Assembly (NCBI RefSeq): GCF_023008585.1
Contig: NZ_CP095390.1
Coordinates: forward strand, 2,046,001 to 2,110,000
From: Natribaculum breve
GTDB taxonomy: Archaea > Halobacteriota > Halobacteria > Halobacteriales > Natrialbaceae
DNA: 64,000 nt
Direction of reading: 5' to 3'
This document shows positions 35,121 to 43,200 of the stretch, in pieces. Position 1 is the first letter of the stretch. Each line of letters starts with the position of its first letter. The position numbers and the translations under genes are program-made. A model generated the notes under the pieces. The model was not told the origin of the DNA. It saw only the letters and a program-made list of their open reading frames with translations, and made no database searches.

Positions 35121-36326
35121 ATGAACGACGACCGTATTCCAGTGACCATCCTGAGCGGAAGCCTCGGTGCGGGAAAGACGACCACCCTCAATCACGTGTT
35201 GACGGCCAATCACGACCTCGAGACCGCCGTCGTGGTCAACGACATGGGGGAGGTAAACGTCGACGCCGAACACGTCGCCAGGCGGGCGGCACTCGGCGAT
35301 GGCGAGGAAATCATCGAGCTGTCGAACGGCTGCATCTGCTGTCGGCTTCGCGGAGACCTGCTCGAGGAGGTCGGCCGCTTAGCCGACCGCCGGGAGTTCG
35401 ACTATCTGCTGGTCGAGTCCTCTGGCATCTCCGAGCCAATCCCGGTCGCACAGACGTTCACACTCGGGACCGAGGACACGGATTTCGATCCGACGGCCGT
35501 CTACGACCTCGACACGATGGTGACGGTGGTAAACGCCCACAGTTTCTGGGAGTCGTTCGACGCCGGGTCGGCACTTGCAAGCGACGCGCTCGCGCCCGAC
35601 GCCGGACGCGTCCCCGAAGAGGTGTTGCTCGATCAGATCGAGTTCTGTGACGTCCTCTTGCTCAACAAGTGCGACCTGGTTCCGGACGACGCGTTAGACG
35701 AAATCGAAGCCGTCCTCGAGCGACTCCAGCCGCGTGCGACACTCGTTCGCACCGAACACGGCGAGGTAGATCCCAGCGAGATTCTGGGAACGGGACGGTT
35801 CGACTTCGAAGAGGCACAAAACAGTGCAGGCTGGAAACACGAACTGCAACACGACCACCACCACGACCCACAGGAGGAACACGGCGTCACCTCGTTCGTC
35901 TACGAGCGACGACGACCGTTTCACCCCGAGCGGATCGCCGCGTTGCTCCCCAAGTTGCCGGACGAACTGATCCGTGCGAAGGGATTCTTCTGGAGTGCAG
36001 GTCGCGAAGACGTCGCGATGGGTCTCGACAAATCAGGGACGTCGGTCCGGGCAGGACCGTCGGGGCAGTGGCTCGCGACGCTGCCCGAAGCCAAGCGCGA
36101 ACAGTTTTTCGCGGCCCGGCCCGGTATCGAAGACGACTGGGACGACGAGTGGGGCGACCGAATGATCCGGCTCGTCTTCATCGGTCGAGCATTCGACGAA
36201 GCCAGGCTGGTCGATCGACTCGACGACTGTCTGCTCACCGACGCCGAGTTCGACGAGGACTGGGAGGACTATCCCGACCCGTTCGAACCGGAAGAACGAC
36301 GTGAACGCGCGCTCACGAACAGCTAA
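35121..36326 (+). CDS. CobW/COG0523-type metallochaperone GTPase
   Basis: G3E GTPase of 401 residues that is thought to deliver a metal (Zn, Co or Ni) to client proteins. P-loop GSLGAGKT (residues 13-20), metal-binding CxCC in NGCICCRLRGD, ESSGISEP, and the NKCDL guanine motif are all present. A His-rich linker (LQHDHHHDPQEEHG) precedes the C-terminal CobW_C domain. ATG 35121 is preferred because TATTAAAA lies about 30 nt upstream; the alternative start at 35091 would add ten residues. It is followed without a gap by a paralogue, and it is divergent from nikR. Confidence 0.88.
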   Translation: MNDDRIPVTILSGSLGAGKTTTLNHVLTANHDLETAVVVNDMGEVNVDAEHVARRAALGDGEEIIELSNGCICCRLRGDLLEEVGRLADRREFDYLLVESSGISEPIPVAQTFTLGTEDTDFDPTAVYDLDTMVTVVNAHSFWESFDAGSALASDALAPDAGRVPEEVLLDQIEFCDVLLLNKCDLVPDDALDEIEAVLERLQPRATLVRTEHGEVDPSEILGTGRFDFEEAQNSAGWKHELQHDHHHDPQEEHGVTSFVYERRRPFHPERIAALLPKLPDELIRAKGFFWSAGREDVAMGLDKSGTSVRAGPSGQWLATLPEAKREQFFAARPGIEDDWDDEWGDRMIRLVFIGRAFDEARLVDRLDDCLLTDAEFDEDWEDYPDPFEPEERRERALTNS

Positions 36327-37589
36327 ATGGCAGTTCCGGTCACCGTACTCTGTGGCGGCCTCGGCGCGGGGAAGACGACCCTCCTGACGCACGTCCTCGA
36401 GACTGACGACCGCGACGTCGCCGTCGTCGTCAACGACGTCGGCGCGGTGAACGTCGACGAGACGCTCGTGGAGGCCCGAACCGACCTCGAGAGCGGCGAG
36501 GAGGTCCTCGCACTCGAGAACGGCTGTATCTGCTGTAGCCTCGGCGGGGAGCTCTCGCGGTCGGTCGTCTCCCTCTGGAAAGAGTACGACTTCGACGCGC
36601 TCGTCGTGGAAGCGTCGGGCGTCGGCGAACCCGAACCGATCGCCCACCAGTTCGCTCGCGGGCCCGCCGCCGGCCCGTACGACCTCGACGCCGTCGTCAC
36701 CGTCGTCGACGCACGACAGTTCTACGACGCGTTCGTCGACGGCGACGAAGAGCCGGTTGGGCAGGGGCCCGGAGAAGACGGCACGCGCCCGCTCGCGGAT
36801 CTGCTGCTCGAGCAAGTCGAGTTCTGCGACCTGCTCGTGGTCAACAAGTGCGACCTCGTCGACGAGACCGAACGCGACCGCGTGGTGGCGCTGCTCGAGA
36901 CGCTCCAGCCGCGTGCGACGGTTCTGACCACCGAGTACGGCCGGCTCGACCCGGCGGAGTTGCTCGAGAGCGGGCGGTTCGATCTCACCGCCGCGCGCGA
37001 GTCGGCAGGCTGGAAACGAGCGATCGAAGACGACGAGGCGACGACCGAGCGTCACGGCTACGACCGCGACGCCGCCGGACACGAACACAGCCACGCCGAC
37101 GATCACGACCACGCACACCCGCCGGAACGATACGGCATCACCGTCGACACCTACCAGCGAACGCGACCGTTCCACCCCGAACGGTTCGTGGACCTGCTCG
37201 CCACGCTTCCGGACGGTCTCGTACGCGCGAAGGGGCTGTGCTGGGTCGCCGGCCGGGAACGGCAGGCCCTGACGATGAGCTACGCTGGCACCGAGACCAC
37301 CCTCGAGGTGACGGGCAGGTGGATCGCGAGCTTCTCGGAGCAACAACAGGAGACCTACCGGCAAAGCCAGCCCGACCTGTCGTGGGACGACGAGTGGGGC
37401 GACCGCGAGGTTCGGCTCGCGCTCATCGGGCGCGACCTCGAGGTAGACACGCTCGAGGCGCGACTGGACGAGTGCCTGCTCACCGACGCGGAGATGGCCG
37501 ACGACTGGAGTGCGTTCGAGAATCCGACGCCGACGTCGATGGGCGAGACGGTGACGGTCTCGTCTCGCGAGACGGACTCGATCGACTGA
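36327..37589 (+). CDS. CobW/COG0523-type metallochaperone GTPase, second copy
   Basis: Paralogue of the preceding protein, 420 residues, starting on the base after its stop (TAAATG), hence strongly coupled. P-loop GGLGAGKT, CxCC in NGCICCSLGGE, EASGVGEP, NKCDLVDE. The His-rich linker is longer (HEHSHADDHDHAH). C-terminal CobW_C domain with RPFHPERF. An insertion (GDEEPVGQGPGEDG) sits before the NKCD motif. The two copies probably form a heteromer or serve different clients under the same metal signal. Confidence 0.88.
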   Translation: MAVPVTVLCGGLGAGKTTLLTHVLETDDRDVAVVVNDVGAVNVDETLVEARTDLESGEEVLALENGCICCSLGGELSRSVVSLWKEYDFDALVVEASGVGEPEPIAHQFARGPAAGPYDLDAVVTVVDARQFYDAFVDGDEEPVGQGPGEDGTRPLADLLLEQVEFCDLLVVNKCDLVDETERDRVVALLETLQPRATVLTTEYGRLDPAELLESGRFDLTAARESAGWKRAIEDDEATTERHGYDRDAAGHEHSHADDHDHAHPPERYGITVDTYQRTRPFHPERFVDLLATLPDGLVRAKGLCWVAGRERQALTMSYAGTETTLEVTGRWIASFSEQQQETYRQSQPDLSWDDEWGDREVRLALIGRDLEVDTLEARLDECLLTDAEMADDWSAFENPTPTSMGETVTVSSRETDSID

Positions 37590-37650
37590 CGCGGAACCGA
37601 GCGACGGTGGCGGGGGAGAGTATTTCGCCCTGGGACTACGAGACAGTCAC

Positions 37651-38241
37651 ATGGCGACTGAAGATACGAACGACAGGCGTTCGACCGACGACCACGGCCA
37701 CGACGTCATCGATCCGCTGTACGTCGCGATCGTGACGGTCTCGAGTTCTCGCGCACAGGAGGCAGATCCGGACGATCCGGGCGGAGATACGATCGAGGAG
37801 ATCTTCGAAACGCACGGCCACGAGGTGCGCGTCCGCGAACTGGTACGCGACGACTACGCGACGATTCGGACGACGGTCCGAAGCCTCGTCGCTCGACGGG
37901 ACGTCGACGTCGTGGTGACGACCGGCGGGACGGGCGTCACCGCAGACGACGTCTCACCCGAGGCGACCTCGGCGCTGTTCGAACGCGAGTTGCCGGGATT
38001 CGGCGAACTCTTCCGGTCGCTCTCGTGGGAGGAAGTCGGCACGCGAGCGATGGCGTCTCGAGCGACCGCGGGAATCGCCGTCGACACGCCCGTCTTCTGT
38101 CTGCCGGGGAGCAAGAGCGCGTGCCGGACCGCCTGCGAGGAACTGATCGTTCCCGAAGCGCCACACCTGGCGGGGCTGGCGACGAGTCATCGGGCGGACG
38201 TGACCGATCAGTCGCTCTCGCAGTACGAATCCGACGAGTGA
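37651..38241 (+). CDS. moaB: Molybdenum cofactor biosynthesis protein MoaB/MogA family
   Basis: Protein of 196 residues of the MoaB/Mog family, which adenylates molybdopterin before metal insertion. Motifs: IVTVSSSR, DPGGDTIEEIFETHGHEV, the VVTTGGTGVTADDVSPEAT nucleotide/pterin loop, and FCLPGSKSACRTACEELIVPEAPHL. An N-terminal hydrophilic tail of about 20 residues with His/Asp is typical of haloarchaea. It follows the two metallochaperone genes by 61 bp; whether that reflects a joint metal role is unknown. Confidence 0.9.
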   Translation: MATEDTNDRRSTDDHGHDVIDPLYVAIVTVSSSRAQEADPDDPGGDTIEEIFETHGHEVRVRELVRDDYATIRTTVRSLVARRDVDVVVTTGGTGVTADDVSPEATSALFERELPGFGELFRSLSWEEVGTRAMASRATAGIAVDTPVFCLPGSKSACRTACEELIVPEAPHLAGLATSHRADVTDQSLSQYESDE

Positions 38242-38409
38242 GTCGAGAGGGCGTCGACCGATCGGCCACCGTTCGCCGAACTGGTGAACGATCGAGTGGG
38301 CATTTCGACTCGAGGTGTGCACACCAGGACGGATTCGAGTAGAAAAGCCACAATCATCAACGAACCCACAACATGATTTATGCTGCCTGGGATAGTGTGT
38401 AGTGTTACC

Positions 38410-38550
38410 ATGTGCCACTACTACGAAGACGTTGCCGAACTCGACGCGAAAGAACAGGAACGGGAAGACGCCTCCGAGGCCGACATCCGCGAAGAACTCG
38501 AGGCTGAACTCGACAAAGAGAAATTCGTCGCACTCGGGCTCATCATGTAA
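38410..38550 (+). CDS. Conserved-looking 46-residue acidic protein
   Basis: Short frame starting MCHYYEDVAELDAKEQERED and ending FVALGLIM. It is a highly charged helix (Glu/Asp/Lys) with an N-terminal Cys-His pair. The TATA-like ATGATTTATG at 38372-38381 lies about 30 nt upstream of the ATG, as in leaderless haloarchaeal genes. Composition and codon use fit a real gene. The function is unknown; many haloarchaeal proteins below 50 residues have a similar charged helix. Confidence 0.6.
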   Translation: MCHYYEDVAELDAKEQEREDASEADIREELEAELDKEKFVALGLIM

Positions 38551-38640
38551 CGGCGCAGACGGCGTCTGAAGCGGCCGTTTTTCTCGAGCGAGTCGGACAG
38601 CAAGGGTTAACTATCACGCACGTATTTCCTTCGCTTGCAC

Positions 38641-38715
38641 GGGCCCTTAGCTCAGTCTGGTTAGAGCGCTCGGCTCATAACCGAGTGGTCGATGGTTCGA
38701 ATCCGTCAGGGCCCA
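38641..38715 (+). tRNA. tRNA with CAT anticodon (Ile2 or elongator Met)
   Basis: Acceptor GGGCCCT / AGGGCCC with A discriminator, D-arm AGCTCAGTCTGGTT, anticodon stem CTCGG / CCGAG around loop CTCATAA (anticodon CAT), T-arm GATGG-TTCGAAT-CCGTC. It is not the initiator (no AGCGGG acceptor or matching D-arm). Haloarchaeal elongator tRNA-Met usually has an intron, so this intronless gene is more likely tRNA-Ile2, whose C34 is changed to agmatidine. The identity is undecided here. Confidence 0.85.
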
Positions 38716-38757
38716 TGGAACCTGCGAGCGACAGCGAGCAGTGTGGAATGGACCGCT

Positions 38758-38811
38758 GGCGGATTCGAATCAGGGAGCAGCTTCGCTGCGACCGCGGTTC
38801 GAATCCGTCAG
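38758..38811. repeat. T-arm repeat module downstream of the CAT tRNA
   Basis: An inverted T-arm (CGGATTCGAA at 38760-38769), a GC-rich hairpin (GCAGC-TTC-GCTGC at 38777-38789), then a direct copy of the tRNA T-arm and acceptor start (GGTTCGAATCCGTCAG at 38796-38811, identical to 38694-38709). The same inverted-then-direct order occurs after tRNA-Arg and tRNA-Val. Confidence 0.72.
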
Positions 38812-38848
38812 ACACATTCGAACGCCGTAGGTACGGCCTGACGGCCGA

Positions 38849-39115
38849 TCACAGCTCCACACTACAGTGCTTGCATTCAGTTCGCTCCGGATCGTTCGGC
38901 GCCCCGCAGTCGGGACAGTTCTGTACCCCAGCGGTACTCGCCGCGTGATTCTGTCGTCGTCGCTCGTCTCGCTTCCGGTAGACCTGGACGATCCCGATCA
39001 GGAGTATCGGTCCGAGCACGATCCATCCGAGGGGGCCCATCGCGACGAGCGCCCAGAAAAGGAACCAGACGACAGTGACGAGACCGATACCCTTCAGGGC
39101 AGTTTCCAGGGACAT
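38849..39115 (-). CDS. Zinc-ribbon membrane protein
   Basis: Protein of 88 residues: two adjacent hydrophobic helices (about residues 8-26 and 28-46), a basic cytoplasmic segment YRKRDERRRQ, and a C-terminal zinc ribbon with two Cys pairs (CPDCG ... CKHC). ATG 39115 fits a TATA-like AAAGTATTATG at about 39137-39147, about 25-30 nt upstream; a longer start at 39154 would include the promoter. Probably a small membrane-bound regulator or chaperone; no precise function. Confidence 0.72.
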   Translation of the reverse strand: MSLETALKGIGLVTVVWFLFWALVAMGPLGWIVLGPILLIGIVQVYRKRDERRRQNHAASTAGVQNCPDCGAPNDPERTECKHCSVEL

Positions 39116-39463
39116 GTCGACAGCCTGTGTGGAAAACGGCATAATACTTTTCAAGTAAACAGTCCCTCGCTCCAGCGTATCGAGCAGGGGCTCGACGATT
39201 CGAGACGACCTGTCTCGTCGGGAACGATGGGTGTGAATCGCCTCGAGGTCAAGCCCCGGGGCATTCTCCTAGCACTTCTGTAAACGGTGTGGTAGACACG
39301 TCGACGCGTGTCAGCAGTCGTACGTCGGGTTCGGACGGGATATTCGCAACGTCCGTGAGGTGATGCTCCGTACATCGCGCTGCCGACGACCCCGACCAGG
39401 CTCGAGGCGCGTCCGATCGATTCACGCCGTGTAACTAAGAAACTCGCCGGAGAGGTGCTACGT
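39116..39463. other. Intergenic interval without a recognisable gene
   Basis: These 348 bp hold the promoter of the zinc-ribbon gene at one end and a TATA-poor approach to the gene at 39464 at the other. Open frames are short and Arg-rich, as in non-coding GC-rich DNA. A short inverted repeat ACACGTCGACGCGTGT (about 39295-39310) is the only structure noticed. Confidence 0.5.
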
Positions 39464-39751
39464 ATGTCCGACGAACCGGCAGACTCGATCGACCTCGAGC
39501 ATCCCGACTACGTGAGCATCGGTGTGACGCGCGGCGAGTACGACCTCGAGATCGGGCGGCCGCGCGACTATCCCGATCGAGCGGACGTCTCGGTGCAGGC
39601 GAGCGAGCGCGATCGCGTGCTGGTCACAGTCGACGCGATGGCGGGCGACCACGGGACGGGCCACGCCGACGTCGAGTTGACGCTCGAGGAAACCCGGCAG
39701 TTGTGCGCTCGACTCGACGAGGTCGTCGACGGGCTGGGCGACAAGCGGTAG
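39464..39751 (+). CDS. Haloarchaeal hypothetical protein
   Basis: Protein of 95 residues, acidic and soluble, mostly beta-strand pattern in the middle (YVSIGVTRGEYDLEIGR ... DRVLVTVDAMAG) with a C-terminal helix (ELTLEETRQLCARLDEVVDGL). ATG 39464 is preferred over an in-frame TTG nine bases earlier. No domain recognised. It is convergent with the cupin gene (20 bp apart). Confidence 0.65.
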   Translation: MSDEPADSIDLEHPDYVSIGVTRGEYDLEIGRPRDYPDRADVSVQASERDRVLVTVDAMAGDHGTGHADVELTLEETRQLCARLDEVVDGLGDKR

Positions 39752-39771
39752 TCCGACTCGCGAGCGGGTCA

Positions 39772-40092
39772 CTACGCGACGCGAGGAGCCAGCACGATCA
39801 CCGCCACGCTGTCCTCGAGTGCCTCCGGCGCGACGGACCGTCGCCCGTCGAACTGCAGGAGTTCACCCTGCTCGACGACGTGCTCGTCGTCGTCCAGCGT
39901 CACCGCCAGCCGGCCTTCGAGGACGTGGAGGACGACTCGCCGGTCGGGGTGGCGATGGGAAGCGACGCCCTCGCCGACCTCGAGTGCGAGCCGGACCGTT
40001 CGCGGTTCGCCGTCGAACACCTGTGCGTGGGGTCGGTCCTCGAGGTCGGCGAGCGCGACGCGTTCGGTCGGGGTCGGGTGGTCGTCGGTCAT
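39772..40092 (-). CDS. Cupin-domain protein
   Basis: Single-domain cupin of 106 residues. Motif 1 is visible as G-E-G-V-A-S-H-R-H-P-D-R-R-V-V-L-H-V-L-E-G and motif 2 as QGELLQFDGRRSVAPEALED; the HRH pair would bind a metal, while motif 2 lacks its usual His. It could bind a small molecule or be a simple dioxygenase-like fold; no substrate can be assigned. It lies next to the MoaD-like gene on the same strand, 61 bp apart. Confidence 0.8.
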   Translation of the reverse strand: MTDDHPTPTERVALADLEDRPHAQVFDGEPRTVRLALEVGEGVASHRHPDRRVVLHVLEGRLAVTLDDDEHVVEQGELLQFDGRRSVAPEALEDSVAVIVLAPRVA

Positions 40093-40153
40093 GCGGGTCG
40101 ACCTCGGAGGCGGCGGTTCGTCAGTGGGAAAGCGAACGAATCGAGACGAGACA

Positions 40154-40546
40154 TCAGCAACAGAACATGAACGGATAGATCAACGCGACGCGGTCGTCGT
40201 CCTCGAGTTCGGTCGCGAACCCGTCGACGTGTTCGTTGAATCGGCCGTTGATACAGACCCGGGCGTACGTCCGCGTCTGCTCGCCGTCGGGGTTCTTCCG
40301 CCAGGTTCCTGGCAACTCGTCGGGGGCGGGCGCCCAGCCGTGTGCCGTCGCGTCGGCTTCCGTCTCGGCGATGAGCAGGTCTTCGACGTCGTAGTCGTCG
40401 AAGAAGGCCTCGAGGAACTCGCCCAGCGTCGAGCCCTCGAACGTGTACTCGAGCGAGGGCGTTCCGACGGCGTCGCGGACGTGACCCGTACAGCGGACCT
40501 CGACCGTCGTCGTCTCGAGTGTCTCCTGTGAAGTTGCGGTAGCCAT
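40154..40546 (-). CDS. MoaD/ubiquitin-like beta-grasp protein with FCC tail
   Basis: Protein of 130 residues with the MoaD/SAMP-like beta-grasp signature: TVEVRCTGHVRDAVG, then LGEFLEAFFDDYDVEDLL, and a C-terminal strand DGFATELEDDDRVALIYPFMF. MoaD and SAMP proteins end in Gly-Gly, which is activated by an E1-like enzyme; this one ends in F-C-C with no diglycine. A 45-residue insertion (TEADATAHGWAPAPDELPGTW...) separates the halves. It may be a pterin-related protein or a degenerate sulfur carrier using Cys. ATG 40546. Confidence 0.72.
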   Translation of the reverse strand: MATATSQETLETTTVEVRCTGHVRDAVGTPSLEYTFEGSTLGEFLEAFFDDYDVEDLLIAETEADATAHGWAPAPDELPGTWRKNPDGEQTRTYARVCINGRFNEHVDGFATELEDDDRVALIYPFMFCC

Positions 40547-40718
40547 ACTCGCTTGTAGGACGCCCACGGGGGAAAGGTTCGCTCCGAACATGTTCGACGC
40601 ACGGTGGGCCGTGCGCTCGCGTCGGTTCATACTGCAGGACAAAACGGTTCAGACGTCGATCGCACTCGAGACGCTGTCGTCGCTGACGACAGCCGTCGAG
40701 ACGCGATCGAGTGTTCAC

Positions 40719-40737
40719 TGACTGTTGTCCGGTAGTA
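40719..40737. repeat. Solo end of the TACT...AGTA element at a stop codon
   Basis: The sequence ending in CCGGTAGTA is an exact inverted match (with flanking bases, 21 bp) to 6155-6175. It directly abuts TCA at 40738-40740, which is the TGA stop codon of the truncated minus-strand frame at 40738-40936. It looks like one end of a deleted mini-element. Confidence 0.6.
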
Positions 40738-40936
40738 TCAGTCAGCGGGAGTCGCCGTCGACGAGTCGAGCATTCGCCGGAGGTCCGCGGTCGGTTCGTC
40801 GATCGGTCGCAGGCCGAACTCGGCGTCGAGCCGCTCGACCAGTTCGGGCGCGAGAAACTCCGGAAGCGTCGGCCCGAGGTCGAGATACCGCGTCACGTCG
40901 GGGTCGCCGATCCAGGGCGTGAGAATCTCGAACGAT
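40738..40936 (-). pseudogene. Truncated gene remnant
   Basis: An open minus-strand frame of about 65 codons, reading SFEILTPWIGDPDVTRYLDL and on through PEFLAPELVERLDAEFGLRP to a TGA stop. Codon use and acidic composition look like a genuine haloarchaeal C-terminus, but an in-frame TAA at 40937-40939 and the absence of a start and the upstream body show that only the 3' end survives. The family was not recognised. Its stop codon abuts a mini-element end, so the truncation may be linked to element loss. Confidence 0.55.
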
Positions 40937-41005
40937 TATCGAGGACGGATCGACGTCACCGTCGAATAGCATCGTTTACGGTCGTCGCCCGAGTACGTCG
41001 CGTTC

Positions 41006-41728
41006 ATGACACAGACTCGAGGCACACACCCGACGGTTCCACAGGTGTCGCTCATCGGCCTGTTCGTCGCGGCACTGGTGACGGCACAGCTGACGGCGAC
41101 GAAGGTGCTCGCCTTTTCGGTACCGTTCTCGATTCCGATTACCGGGTCCGAGCTCGTCCTCCCCGGAGCGGCGCTGGCGTACGCGCTGACCTTTCTCGCG
41201 AGCGACTGTTACGCCGAATTGTACGGTCGACGGGCGGCGCAGGTCGTCGTCAACGTAGCCTTCGTCCTCAACTTCGTCGTGCTCGCGCTCGTCTGGTCGA
41301 CGATCGCCGCGCCGGCAGCGGAGACGAGCATCGACCCCGGCGCGTTCGCGAACGTGCTCGGTGCGTCGACGAACGTCGTCCTCGGCAGCCTGCTCGCGTA
41401 CGTCGTCAGCCAGAACTGGGACGTGATCGTCTTCCACCGCATTCGCGAGTACACCGACGGCGACCACCTCTGGCTGCGAAACGTCGCCTCGACGGCGAGC
41501 AGCCAGGCCATCGACACCGTCATCTTCGTCTCGATCGCGTTCGCGATCGCGCCGTCGCTTCTCGGCGTCGGCGTCGTCCTCCCACTCGAGGTCGTGCTCT
41601 CGCTGATCGTCGGCCAGTACCTGCTGAAACTCGCCATCACCGTCCTCGACACGCCCGTCGTCTACGCGATCGTCTACGTCGTGCGCTCGCGGCGGGGAGT
41701 CGGCACCGAGGACGCCGCGACGGCCTGA
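41006..41728 (+). CDS. VUT/YhhQ-family queuosine-precursor transporter
   Basis: Membrane protein of 240 residues with six hydrophobic helices. Family signature: AQLTATKVLAF in the first helix, FLASDCYAELYGRRAAQ after the second, and NVASTASSQAIDTVIFV in the fourth-fifth region. YhhQ imports preQ0 or preQ1; in archaea it can feed archaeosine synthesis in tRNA. The start at 41006 follows a TATA-like region near 40965-40980. Neighbours do not belong to the pathway. Confidence 0.88.
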   Translation: MTQTRGTHPTVPQVSLIGLFVAALVTAQLTATKVLAFSVPFSIPITGSELVLPGAALAYALTFLASDCYAELYGRRAAQVVVNVAFVLNFVVLALVWSTIAAPAAETSIDPGAFANVLGASTNVVLGSLLAYVVSQNWDVIVFHRIREYTDGDHLWLRNVASTASSQAIDTVIFVSIAFAIAPSLLGVGVVLPLEVVLSLIVGQYLLKLAITVLDTPVVYAIVYVVRSRRGVGTEDAATA

Positions 41729-41788
41729 AAGCCGGCGTCACCGTCCGGAACGGGGATCGTTTATGCGTTCCGGAGCGTCCGTCGGAGT

Positions 41789-42886
41789 ATGGACGAACGC
41801 GTTCGCGAACACGCGGAGATACTGATCGACTGGAGTGCTCGAGTCGAGGCGGGCGACGACGTGGTCGTCTCCGTCGGCCCGGACGCCCACGAACTCGCGG
41901 TCGCCGTCGCCGAAAAGCTCGGCGAGCGCGGTGCGAACCTGCTCGCGACTTACGGCTCCGGCGAGGTACAGCGAGCCTACCTGCAGGCCCACGACGGCGA
42001 CTTCGAGTCGAATCCCGCCCACGAACTCGCGTTGCTCGAGCAGGCGGACGTCTACCTCTCGCTGGGCGGCGGGCGGAATACGAGCGCGACGGCCGACGTG
42101 CCGGGAGAGACGCGCCGGGCCTATCGCAGGGCTCGCCAGGAGATCCGCGAGGCGCGCTACGACACCCGGTGGGTCTCGACTGCCCACCCGACGCGGGCGC
42201 TCGCCCAGCAGGCGAACATGGCCTACGAGGAGTACCGGGAGTTCGCCTACGACGCGATCCTCCGCGACTGGGAGTCGCTGGCGGCGGAGATGGCGACGCT
42301 GAAGTCGATTCTCGACGAGGGAAGCGAACTCCGACTGGTCGGACCGGAGACCGACCTCACGATGTCGATCGACGATCGAACCGCGGTCAACAGCGCCGCG
42401 TCGGTCGAGTACGACTCGCACAACCTCCCCAGCGGCGAGGTCTTCACCGCACCGTACGGGACCGACGGCGAGGTGCTGTTCGACGTGCCGATGACCCTGC
42501 GAGGGCAGCAGGTCCGGGACGTCCACCTCGAGTTCGAAGACGGCGAGGTCGTCGACTACGACGCCGCGGCGGGCGCGGACGTGGTCGGCGACGTCCTCGA
42601 GACCGATCCCGGTGCGCGCCGACTCGGCGAACTGGGCGTCGGGATGAACCGCGGGATCGACCGCTACACGGACAACATCCTCTTCGACGAGAAGATGGGC
42701 GAGACGGTCCACCTCGCGGTCGGCCGCGCCTACGACGCCTGTCTCCCCGACGGCGAGTCGGGCAACGACTCGGCCGTCCACGTCGACCTGATCACCGACG
42801 TCAGCGAGGACGCACGACTCGAGGTCGACGGCGAGGTCGTCCAGCGAAACGGACGGTTTCGCTGGGAAGACGGCTTCGAGCAGTGA
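41789..42886 (+). CDS. M29-family aminopeptidase
   Basis: Metallo-aminopeptidase of 365 residues of the thermophilic M29 type, which uses two metal ions to remove N-terminal residues. The C-terminal metal-binding region shows NLPSGEVFTAP, FEDGEVVDYDA, ELGVGMNRGIDRYTDNILFDEKMGETVHLAVGRAY and a final SAVHVDLITD, which carry the Glu, His, Tyr and Asp ligands of the family. Cytoplasmic. A weak hairpin downstream could end transcription. Confidence 0.88.
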   Translation: MDERVREHAEILIDWSARVEAGDDVVVSVGPDAHELAVAVAEKLGERGANLLATYGSGEVQRAYLQAHDGDFESNPAHELALLEQADVYLSLGGGRNTSATADVPGETRRAYRRARQEIREARYDTRWVSTAHPTRALAQQANMAYEEYREFAYDAILRDWESLAAEMATLKSILDEGSELRLVGPETDLTMSIDDRTAVNSAASVEYDSHNLPSGEVFTAPYGTDGEVLFDVPMTLRGQQVRDVHLEFEDGEVVDYDAAAGADVVGDVLETDPGARRLGELGVGMNRGIDRYTDNILFDEKMGETVHLAVGRAYDACLPDGESGNDSAVHVDLITDVSEDARLEVDGEVVQRNGRFRWEDGFEQ

Positions 42887-43200
42887 GTAGGACGTGTCAA
42901 ACCACGTCGGAGTCACCAGAAACGATAGCATACTAATGTCCGATCGCGACGTCCGGTCGAGTACCGCCTCGACCGGTGGCGGCCAGTAACCGGTCGGGAC
43001 GAGCCGACAGCCCTCGTCCCGGATACCACACTGTCCACTCGCCCTGCCGGAGGCGGCAGTATCCGGCCTCCGCCCCCAGATCGGACGTGCCGACGACGCG
43101 GTTCGAGAGACGGGTCAGCGAGCGAACTCACGTCGGCGGGTGAGTTCGCACGGATCGGCACGTCCCACAGTATATCGGTCCGGAGCGCGAACGATCCCAC
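42887..43200. other. Intergenic interval with hairpins and a promoter
   Basis: These 314 bp contain a stem CCGGTCGGGACGAG / CTCGTCCCGG (about 42988-43022), GAGCGAACTCAC / GTGAGTTCGC (43121-43151) and a TATA box CAGTATATCGG (43168-43178) about 28 nt before the ATG at 43201. No gene is seen. Confidence 0.55.

Noticed and set aside
42932..43064. Possible further TACT...AGTA mini-element
   Set aside because: Ends partly match (TACTAATGTCCG, GGCGGCAGTA), but the flanking triplets GCA and TCC do not form a duplication and the interior is not palindromic as a whole.
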